Assembly (NCBI RefSeq): GCF_000220505.1
Contig: NZ_AFPJ01000009.1
Coordinates: 1 to 64,000, forward strand
DNA length: 64,000 bases
Direction: 5' to 3'
DNA from: Microbulbifer agarilyticus S89
GTDB taxonomy: Bacteria > Pseudomonadota > Gammaproteobacteria > Pseudomonadales > Cellvibrionaceae
The position numbers and the translations under genes were made by a program. Shown one piece after another: positions 27,317 to 34,781 of this stretch. Positions within the stretch are counted from its first letter, which is position 1. Each line of letters starts with the position of its first letter. Below the pieces are notes generated by a model. The model was not told the DNA's origin. It saw nothing but the letters and a program-made list of their open reading frames with translations, and ran no database searches.

Positions 27317-28303
27317 ATGAAAGCAATGATTATTAATTCTTACGGCGCGAGCGATGTATTTGAGCTTGCCGAAATTGCCACGCCCAGCGCGGGGCCGGGG
27401 CAAGTTTTGGTCAAAATCGCCGCGACCAGTGTCAACACCGTCGATACTATGATCCGGCAGATGGGCAAGGAACTGCCGCTATCCCCCGACCTGCCCGCCA
27501 TCCTAGGGATGGATTTTGCTGGAACCGTAGAAGCGGTTGGTGAAGGTGTGGACGCCTTTGCCATCGGCGATGAAGTCTATGGATGCGCCGGTGGGCTTGC
27601 AGACATTCCCGGCGCACTCGCCAAGTACATGGTTGCAGATGCCAGGCTAATCGCACTGAAACCAAAATCCGCTTCCATGCATGAGGCAGCCGCCCTGCCG
27701 CTGGTCGGCATAACCGCCTACGAAGGTTTAACCCGCGCTGGCGTATCTCAAGGTCAGAAAGTACTGGTGCACGGTCGCTCTGGCGGTGTTGGGCATGTCG
27801 CGCTACAAATCGCCAAGGCGTTTGGTGCGGATGTGTACTCCACTGGTGGCGGCACCAAGCAATTGGCGCTCATCGAGGAGCTCGGCGTTACGGGAATCAA
27901 CTACGTGGACGAGTCGGTGGAAGCCTATGTGGCGAAACACACGGATGGTATCGGCTTTGATGTGGTGTTCGACTCCGTGGGTGGAGCTAACCTCACAAAT
28001 TCCTTCGAAGCGGCCGCGCTCAATGCACAGGTAGCGACCACTGTGTCGATGGTGGAGCTGGACCTCACTCCCATGCACTTTAAAGGGCTGTCGTTGCATG
28101 TTGTGTTTATGTTGATCCCAATGCTGCACGATCACAAACGTGAAGAGCACGGAGTGATTCTGCAGGAGCTCGCCAAGCTAGTGGACGATGGCAGCTTGCG
28201 CCCTGTGGTAGATGAAAATACCTTCACGCTGCAAGAGGCTGGCAAAGCTCACGACCATTTAACCAGTGGCAAAGCCATCGGCAAGGTTGTGATCAACCTA
28301 TAG
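27317..28303 (+). CDS. Zinc-independent MDR (quinone oxidoreductase-like) dehydrogenase
   Basis: The 328-residue medium-chain reductase has a GroES-like N-terminal domain (VKIAATSVNTVDTMIRQ, GMDFAGTVEAVGEGV) and an NADPH-binding Rossmann domain with VHGRSGGVGHVALQIAKAFG near residues 152-171. No zinc-ligand cysteine/histidine set is seen, placing it with NADPH:quinone oxidoreductase-type enzymes. The substrate is unknown. It lies 42 bp after the broken SDR and was probably its operon partner, so its transcription may also have been affected by the deletion. Confidence 0.85.
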   Translation: MKAMIINSYGASDVFELAEIATPSAGPGQVLVKIAATSVNTVDTMIRQMGKELPLSPDLPAILGMDFAGTVEAVGEGVDAFAIGDEVYGCAGGLADIPGALAKYMVADARLIALKPKSASMHEAAALPLVGITAYEGLTRAGVSQGQKVLVHGRSGGVGHVALQIAKAFGADVYSTGGGTKQLALIEELGVTGINYVDESVEAYVAKHTDGIGFDVVFDSVGGANLTNSFEAAALNAQVATTVSMVELDLTPMHFKGLSLHVVFMLIPMLHDHKREEHGVILQELAKLVDDGSLRPVVDENTFTLQEAGKAHDHLTSGKAIGKVVINL

Positions 28304-28457
28304 TTCACGCCGATAATGCACCTGCATCAACAATTGTATACTTGGGAACTCTCCGCCTCGTCCTTGTCAAATTTTGGCTAATTGTCAGGCGAGAAGCTCC
28401 CAGCTAAAACCACACAACGATGTTCAAATATCGAAGGTGAGCTCGTAAGAGTGTTTC

Positions 28458-29465
28458 CTAAGCCGCGGCCTTCCACTCCACCACCGTTCCGGCTTCTTGG
28501 AAGGTTACCGACTCTGCGGGTGTGAACTTGCCAGAGACCTCCCCGGCCGCCTCCAGATCTGACGCAAGGTCAAACATCAGAACCGGTGCCCCTTCCGACA
28601 GGTCGAGCTTTTCCATGTCAATCCACACGACATTCGGCAAGCGTGAGAACTCAAAGTAGTAACGCTTGTTGGTTAGATCACTGACGGATTGCCATTGTGT
28701 TGGAGAAACATTCGGTTGCACAGGATCGACATACCCCAGGGGGGTTGCCATGTTGCGCATGACACTCAAAACACCGGCCACTGCCTCCTGATAGGAAGCT
28801 GGTTGTTCGGGTAGGGTGTTCAGATAATAGGCACCACGCGCAAATCGATCCTCCGCCTCTGCGCTACCGGGCAGTGTTTTTTTGCCGCCAAGGCCCTGAT
28901 ACTGTTTCATCAGCACCAACTGCTCATCGTAAACCGGGGAATTCGTCATCACGCGATACTGGGCGCCGTGATGAATCACCGGTTTGCCGTGCAGAATCTC
29001 GATGATCGCCGAATCCCCCGATGCGTCTGACACGCACATATGCATGGGAGAATCGACATGATCTCCGCGGTGCACAATCTCCACTGGGCGTATCTGCATT
29101 GCACGCGTGGCTGCTACGACTTCATCAACGGTGGCAAAACAATCGAGGTAATACTGAACCCACTCAGAAATAGAGAGCCCTGGCAGGTCCTCTTCGCGCG
29201 CTCCATACTCCGCCTCCGCCAGGTACAGTAGCCGCACCGAGAGGCCCGCTTCGTTGAGCCCGTCTGCCGTGGCACAGTCCCAGATGACGGCACCGATGCT
29301 CCCGTACCGGGAAGTCCACTGCAAAGTGTTACCGTCGGTCAAACCCTCACGCTCTGCCCCGCGCGGGAAAACATACAACTTTGTTCCCATCTGTTCGGTC
29401 CAGTCCATATTACGACCCACAATGACTGGCTGTCCTTTTTGGGTCCAGAGAATTGTCGAACACAT
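28458..29465 (-). CDS. Choloylglycine hydrolase / penicillin V acylase family Ntn-hydrolase
   Basis: The 335-residue Ntn-hydrolase cleaves a linear amide bond. Cys2 directly after Met1 (MCSTILW) becomes the N-terminal nucleophile once Met is removed; VGRNMDW supplies Arg18 and Asp21. Later conserved positions include MTNSPVYDEQ and the arginine in EDRFARG. There is no signal peptide, so it should be cytoplasmic, unlike many Gram-negative members exported to the periplasm. Possible substrates include bile-salt-like conjugates, penicillin V or acyl-homoserine lactones; sequence alone does not decide. Confidence 0.8.
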   Translation of the reverse strand: MCSTILWTQKGQPVIVGRNMDWTEQMGTKLYVFPRGAEREGLTDGNTLQWTSRYGSIGAVIWDCATADGLNEAGLSVRLLYLAEAEYGAREEDLPGLSISEWVQYYLDCFATVDEVVAATRAMQIRPVEIVHRGDHVDSPMHMCVSDASGDSAIIEILHGKPVIHHGAQYRVMTNSPVYDEQLVLMKQYQGLGGKKTLPGSAEAEDRFARGAYYLNTLPEQPASYQEAVAGVLSVMRNMATPLGYVDPVQPNVSPTQWQSVSDLTNKRYYFEFSRLPNVVWIDMEKLDLSEGAPVLMFDLASDLEAAGEVSGKFTPAESVTFQEAGTVVEWKAAA

Positions 29466-29615
29466 AAGGCCTCACCCCACAATCAATTCGAGAGAAAATT
29501 GTCCACCACCACCTCCCTCGCTACGGGCGTAGTTCGGCCTGATAAGAATATTGTCGTGGGCAGAGTCGTCCAAACCGAGGTTTGGCGCAGGGTAAGCGTG
29601 AGCGCCCGGCCCACG

Positions 29616-30275
29616 CTACTTTTGAGACTCCTTGCTACCGATTGGTCGAGTGAGCAGGAAATCTGGTACGTACAAGTGCCAGTGAATGGCGGCGCCGCGC
29701 AGGCAGAAGATCAGCAACATACTGAAGGCACCTACGGTAAGTCCGGCAGTGGGAAATATCGCATGCAAGGAGACATACGTGACGCAACCCAGGGTGACTG
29801 GTACCGCGTACAGTTCTTTGCGCATAAGCAGGGTGTCATTACCGGCGAGTACATCCCGCAGCAACCCCCCGCCAATCGCCGTAATAACACCAAGAAGAAC
29901 TGGGCCCAGCGGCTGGGCAAACGACAAGTCCATGGTTTTCTGGGCCGCCTGCACCGCGAACAAGGCGACTCCCGCAGCATCGAGATACAACATGGCCCGG
30001 TAGACTTGTCGACCGGTCATTTGCTTATTGGCAATGAATGCCACCAAGCTCGCTGCCAGCGCCACCCATATGTAGTTCAGGTCCTGGGACCAGAAGACCG
30101 GCACATCCAGGATCAGATCTCGAATGGTCCCCCCTCCAATGGCGGTAATTACCCCCATTACGAGTGCGCCAAATAAATCGATGCGCTTTGGTGCCACAGC
30201 CGCAACGGCGGTCGCCGCAAACGCGACGGTTCCCGCCATGCCAAGTAGGTACTGCAGCTCTGCAACTGTCATCAA
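29616..30275 (-). CDS. TRIC-family (UPF0126) cation channel protein
   Basis: The 219-residue protein has seven predicted membrane helices and an internal duplication: AIGGGTIRDLIL (about 46-57) recurs as AIGGGLLRDVLA (about 132-143). This is the hallmark of the UPF0126/YicG family, shown for some members to be trimeric potassium-conducting channels related to TRIC. The physiological role in bacteria is unclear. It is divergent from the TVP38 operon. Confidence 0.85.
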   Translation of the reverse strand: MMTVAELQYLLGMAGTVAFAATAVAAVAPKRIDLFGALVMGVITAIGGGTIRDLILDVPVFWSQDLNYIWVALAASLVAFIANKQMTGRQVYRAMLYLDAAGVALFAVQAAQKTMDLSFAQPLGPVLLGVITAIGGGLLRDVLAGNDTLLMRKELYAVPVTLGCVTYVSLHAIFPTAGLTVGAFSMLLIFCLRGAAIHWHLYVPDFLLTRPIGSKESQK

Positions 30276-30461
30276 AATCCGTCACTCTATCCGTTTATCG
30301 CCGTACGAAAGCCCAAAGTTTAGAACGACCGCCTCTCGGACCATGCTTTAGGAACACTCCGTCTCTCCGACATCCGGCCTGCAGGCAAAATGTGCGCAAA
30401 ATTCGACTAGGCTAAGAGAAAGCCGCGCCTTTTCGGGGCGCGCTCCTCACGGGATGAAGAT

Positions 30462-31160
30462 ATGAAGGGGAAGCACGCCTCAGCGCTCTTCCTGGCGGCT
30501 TGTGTCGCCGGTGTGTGTATTGGTCTGGGAATAATTTACTACTTCGACCTCGACGAACAGATTCTCGAAATCTTGCAGTGGCTTGAGGATCAGGGCTGGC
30601 AGGCCAGCCTGTTGTTCATCCTGATTATGGCAGCGGCCATTATCTGCCTGGCGCCTGGGGTGATTTTTACCATGGGTGCTGGATTCGTATTCGGAGTAAT
30701 AAAAGGCACAGTGCTGGTTGTTGCTGGCACAGTGCTGGGTGCGGGTATTGCGTTTTTGATTGCACGCTACCTTTTTGGCAAGCGGCCGTCCGAGTGGGTG
30801 ATGTCCAAGGTCAAGCCATCCAATATTGGTGATGTCATACGCGATGAAGGCTGGCGCATGATCATGTATACGCGACTGGTGCCACTGTTCCCATTCAAAC
30901 TATCCAACTATTTCTTTGGGCTCACGCCCGTGCGCTTCAAGGACTTTCTGCTGGGCAACTTCCTGGGCATCATTCCACTTACCCTCACCAACGTTTATGT
31001 AGGCTCGATTGCTTCCGACCTAACGACGCTCGGAAGCAGCGAAGTGGAAAGAACGCCCGTTGAATGGGCACTGTACGCAATGGGTTTCATCCTGGCGATT
31101 GTGGCCCTGGTCGGCCTGACCCGGATGGCGAAACGCGCCCTTGCGCCGTTGAAGCAATGA
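30462..31160 (+). CDS. TVP38/TMEM64 (VTT-domain) membrane protein
   Basis: The 232-residue inner-membrane protein has an N-terminal helix, a VTT/SNARE-associated domain with APGVIFTMGAGFVFG (about 66-80) and TRLVPLFPFKLSNYFFGLT (about 140-158), and a C-terminal helix. DedA/VTT proteins are thought to move or scramble lipids or lipid carriers across membranes. It is the first gene of a four-gene rightward group whose other members act on sugars and phosphodiesters, which suggests glycolipid or lipid-linked glycan handling (inference). Confidence 0.85.
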   Translation: MKGKHASALFLAACVAGVCIGLGIIYYFDLDEQILEILQWLEDQGWQASLLFILIMAAAIICLAPGVIFTMGAGFVFGVIKGTVLVVAGTVLGAGIAFLIARYLFGKRPSEWVMSKVKPSNIGDVIRDEGWRMIMYTRLVPLFPFKLSNYFFGLTPVRFKDFLLGNFLGIIPLTLTNVYVGSIASDLTTLGSSEVERTPVEWALYAMGFILAIVALVGLTRMAKRALAPLKQ

Positions 31161-31233
31161 ACATCGTGTGCGTGGCGCCACAGCAAAATGCGCGGTGATA
31201 CCTGAATCTAGCGACGAACGGAGGTGGACACGA

Positions 31234-33477
31234 ATGCCCTGGATGAAATGGCTACCCTGGCGGTTCTTCGTGCGCAAGTTTGCGACGTCCCACGGCTTCC
31301 TCGACCCTCTGGCGGTCATGGCGCGCATGCAGCGTTTTGCCGAACCGTCGGAAGTTAGCGAGCCTATCGAGTTACTGCGGGCTGGCGTAATTTTTCATGC
31401 CCGGGCACTGATGAATAGCAAGGTGATCCAGCACAACCTGGATTGGGTGTGGCCCTACTGGATCGAACGTCAGTTCGACCCCGCAGATATCTCCTTTATC
31501 CCCCGTGCATTCTCGATTACCCACTGTAATCTCAGCCACCGTAACTGGACAGCCGTCGGCGTACCCGGGAGCGAAGAGATGCCCATCGTCGACCCCAGGG
31601 GCCTATTGACCCCGCACTACGACAGTTGGTCGATCGATGCCTGGATCATCGGTGATGACGGGGAAAACCTGTACCCATCGCAACGGGATGATGTGACTCA
31701 GCGCCTGCGGCTACTCGACGGTGTCGCCGTGGCAACCCAGTCGGGTACCGAAGAATGCAGTTTGCTCAGCCGTGTCTGGGCGGAACTCGACGATCACAAC
31801 AACAACTGCCATATGCGCCTGAAGGCCAGCCACAGCAGTGGTGGCTGGCTTGTGGTCTCCCTGAGACCGTGCAATCCGGAAGGCGTGGCGTTTATCAATA
31901 AAATATCGCTGCAAGGCAACCGCGATCAGTGGCTGGTGGACGGCAAAGATCGCATTCTGTTCGACAGGCCCATGGATAGGCATCACGCATCGGATTACAA
32001 AAAAGGGGATATATCCCTGTACTTGCGCGACGATACCAATGAGACACATGCGGAGTGCGATGTGGGCATGGCCACGGCGGCTGCGCTGTTTCGGATTGAG
32101 CCAGGCCAAACCCTCGATACGCTTGTCACCATCCCGCAGCACTGCCCGCTGAACCGCCGCAATGCGCCGCCGGGTTGGCGGGCAAATCTCGACAAGCACT
32201 GTGCGATGAGCGTGCCCGATGAAGAAATGCAGTTTATGTACGATGCTGCAATACGTACGCTGATTCTCCATTCGCCCCACGACGTGTATCCGGGGCCGTA
32301 TACCTACAAACGATTCTGGTTCCGTGATGCGGCCTTTATGATCCAATCGCTGTTGCATGCCGGTTTGCTCGACCGGGCTGCAAAGGCGCTGGAGCGGTTT
32401 CCGACGCGGCAAAAACGCAACGGGTATTTTCATTCCCAGGATGGCGAGTGGGACTCAAATGGCGAAGCGCTGTGGATTATCGATCAATACTGCCGTATGA
32501 CCGGGCAAAAGCTGAAGCCCGAATGGCTTGACCCCGTGCTACGTGGCGCACACTGGATCAACAACAAGCGCCTGCCGAAAGATGGCAGCCTCACTGGCGG
32601 TTTGTTACCTGCCGGGTTTAGCGCGGAACATTTGGGACCAAACGACTGTTACTTTTGGGATGATTTTTGGGGAATCGCTGGCCAGCAGGCAGCGGTCGCG
32701 ATCTGCCAGCGCGAGGGAAATACCCAAGACGCGGAGACCTTTCAAAGCCACGCCGATGATTTCATGTTAACCGTCGACGAAGCCTTGCAAGGTTGTGCAG
32801 AACGGCTCAAACGCCCGGCAATGCCGGCGTCGCCAAAGCGGCGGCTGGATGCTGGGGCCATCGGTTCCATCGCTGCGGGTTACCCGCTCAAGCTGTACGC
32901 CCCTGAAGACCCTCGCCTGCTCGACCTCGTGGACTTCCTACTGGAGAAATGTTTTGTCTCCGGCGGATTTTTCCAGGACATGATCCATTCGGGAATCAAT
33001 GCCTACCTGACAATTCATGTGGCTCAGGTATTGTTGCGTGCCGGTGACCCGCGCTGTATTGAGCTTATGCGGAATACGGCAAAGCTTGCCTCACCCACCG
33101 GCCAGTGGCCGGAAGCCATTCATCCCCACTCTTTCGGCGGTTGTATGGGTGACGGGCAACACGCATGGGCGGCCGCAGAATGGGTCACCATGCAGCGCAA
33201 TTGTTTTGTGCGCGAAGAGGGCGACAAGCTGATTCTGGCATCCGGATTACCACCAGAATGGCTAAATGATACGGAAGCCAAGCGTCCTATTCTGTTTGGC
33301 CCCGCGCCCACCCATTTTGGTACCATCTCGCTCGAGATTACGCCGGGGCAACACCCACGGGTTGCCTGGACCGGGAACTGGCATGACATCCCGCCAACAA
33401 TAGAAGTCCGGGCCTTTGGCTACCACCCAGTGGTTGTGGATCCCGACGCAGAAAACGTGGAGCTCAAGCCACTGTGA
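31234..33477 (+). CDS. (alpha/alpha)6 glycosidase-like protein (amylo-alpha-1,6-glucosidase-like)
   Basis: From the ATG at 31234, preceded by a strong GGAGGT 8 nt away, this has 747 residues. The N-terminal half is beta-rich. The C-terminal half resembles the (alpha/alpha)6 barrel of glycogen-debranching-type glucosidases: YKRFWFRDAAFMIQSLLHAG, SNGEALWIIDQYCRMTG, CYFWDDFWGIAG and GQWPEAIHPHSFGG. No signal peptide or GH13 motifs are visible, so it is probably cytoplasmic. The activity is not assigned; the catalytic acids cannot be named with certainty. Its stop overlaps the start of the GT4 gene. Confidence 0.65.
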   Translation: MPWMKWLPWRFFVRKFATSHGFLDPLAVMARMQRFAEPSEVSEPIELLRAGVIFHARALMNSKVIQHNLDWVWPYWIERQFDPADISFIPRAFSITHCNLSHRNWTAVGVPGSEEMPIVDPRGLLTPHYDSWSIDAWIIGDDGENLYPSQRDDVTQRLRLLDGVAVATQSGTEECSLLSRVWAELDDHNNNCHMRLKASHSSGGWLVVSLRPCNPEGVAFINKISLQGNRDQWLVDGKDRILFDRPMDRHHASDYKKGDISLYLRDDTNETHAECDVGMATAAALFRIEPGQTLDTLVTIPQHCPLNRRNAPPGWRANLDKHCAMSVPDEEMQFMYDAAIRTLILHSPHDVYPGPYTYKRFWFRDAAFMIQSLLHAGLLDRAAKALERFPTRQKRNGYFHSQDGEWDSNGEALWIIDQYCRMTGQKLKPEWLDPVLRGAHWINNKRLPKDGSLTGGLLPAGFSAEHLGPNDCYFWDDFWGIAGQQAAVAICQREGNTQDAETFQSHADDFMLTVDEALQGCAERLKRPAMPASPKRRLDAGAIGSIAAGYPLKLYAPEDPRLLDLVDFLLEKCFVSGGFFQDMIHSGINAYLTIHVAQVLLRAGDPRCIELMRNTAKLASPTGQWPEAIHPHSFGGCMGDGQHAWAAAEWVTMQRNCFVREEGDKLILASGLPPEWLNDTEAKRPILFGPAPTHFGTISLEITPGQHPRVAWTGNWHDIPPTIEVRAFGYHPVVVDPDAENVELKPL

Positions 33478-34769
33478 ATATCGTTATGCTCACCAACACC
33501 TACCTGCCTCATGTTGGTGGTGTTGCGCGGTCGGTTGCCGCGTTTTGCCGGGAATATCGCCGGCAAGGCCACAAGGTTCTGGTGGTCGCGCCAGATTTCC
33601 CGGAAAAGATCGAAAATGAAATGGACGTGGTGCGCATCCCCGCGATTCAGAATTTCAATGGCAGCGATTTCTCAGTAGCGCTGCCACTCTCCGGTGAGCT
33701 CAGCGAACGGCTGGATTTCTTCGAGCCGGATCTCGTACATTCTCACCACCCTTTTTTGCTGGGTATGACAGCACTGCGCATCGCGCGTGGCCGTGAGCTC
33801 CCGTTGGTTTTCACCCACCATACGCTGTATGAACGCTACACCCACTATGTGCCTGCGGATTCCGAGGCACTGAAACGTTTCGTCATCGAGTTGGCCACAC
33901 GCTATAGCAACCTCGCCAGCATGGTGTTCGCACCCAGTGAGAGTGTTGCCGAGCTACTGCGCGCGCGCGGCGTGAAATCACCCGTAGGGGTTGTCCCCAC
34001 CGGGGTACAGTTAGAGGACTATCGCGACGGTGACGGTGCCAGGGCGCGAGCTCAATATCAGATCCCGCAGGACGCGTTCGTAATCGGTCATTTGGGCAGG
34101 CTTGCGGAAGAAAAAAATCTCGAATTCCTGTCGGAAACGGTAGCGGAATTCATGCACCGCAACGCAAACAGCCATTTTATGGTGGTCGGTAGCGGCCCAC
34201 TAAAAACACGTGTCGCGGAAATTTTCGCGGAACAAGGCCTGTCGGATCGTCTGCACCTGACCGGAATCCTGCAGGGTGATGCGCAGCGTGACGCCTACAG
34301 TGCGATGGACGTGTTTGGTTTTACCTCGACCAGCGAAACCCAGGGCATGGTGCTGACCGAGGCCATGGCCGCAGGCACTCCGGTGGTGGCGCTGGACGCA
34401 AGCGGTGTGCGTGAGGTGGTGGACGATCGGTTTAACGGGCGGTTGATCCTGCAGCACTGCCAGCGAGAACTGCTTGCGGGATTACAATGGGTATTCGACC
34501 TGGAGCCCTCTGAGCGCGACAAGCTAAGAGAGGCCGCGTTAGAAACCGCCGAACGCTTTTCCATGGAAAACTGTGCCCGCGCCGCCCTCTCCCATTATCA
34601 GTCTCTGGTCCATCAGCACTGGCCATTGGACGACTCGCTCTACGCCCAATGGATGCGATTGCGCAACACCATTGGCGCACAGTGGGAAATACTCGAAGGC
34701 GTGACCGGTGCTGCCACTGCGGCACTGGAAAATGCTGGCAAAGGCAAACCTCAACAGGCCAACGATTAG
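33474..34769 (+). CDS. GT4-family glycosyltransferase
   Basis: Retaining GT-B glycosyltransferase of 431 residues. The N-terminal Rossmann domain opens with NTYLPHVGGVARSV and contains LVHSHHPFLLG and VFTHHTLYERY. The donor domain carries GRLAEEKN and the E-x7-E type motif in TSETQGMVLTEAMAAGTPVV. It resembles diacylglycerol glucosyltransferases and related GT4 enzymes that use UDP-sugars, so a lipid acceptor is possible but unproven. The start is GTG overlapping the upstream TGA by 4 bp (GTGA), indicating translational coupling. Confidence 0.85.
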   Translation: MNIVMLTNTYLPHVGGVARSVAAFCREYRRQGHKVLVVAPDFPEKIENEMDVVRIPAIQNFNGSDFSVALPLSGELSERLDFFEPDLVHSHHPFLLGMTALRIARGRELPLVFTHHTLYERYTHYVPADSEALKRFVIELATRYSNLASMVFAPSESVAELLRARGVKSPVGVVPTGVQLEDYRDGDGARARAQYQIPQDAFVIGHLGRLAEEKNLEFLSETVAEFMHRNANSHFMVVGSGPLKTRVAEIFAEQGLSDRLHLTGILQGDAQRDAYSAMDVFGFTSTSETQGMVLTEAMAAGTPVVALDASGVREVVDDRFNGRLILQHCQRELLAGLQWVFDLEPSERDKLREAALETAERFSMENCARAALSHYQSLVHQHWPLDDSLYAQWMRLRNTIGAQWEILEGVTGAATAALENAGKGKPQQAND

Positions 34770-34781
34770 GGAACCCAGCGT

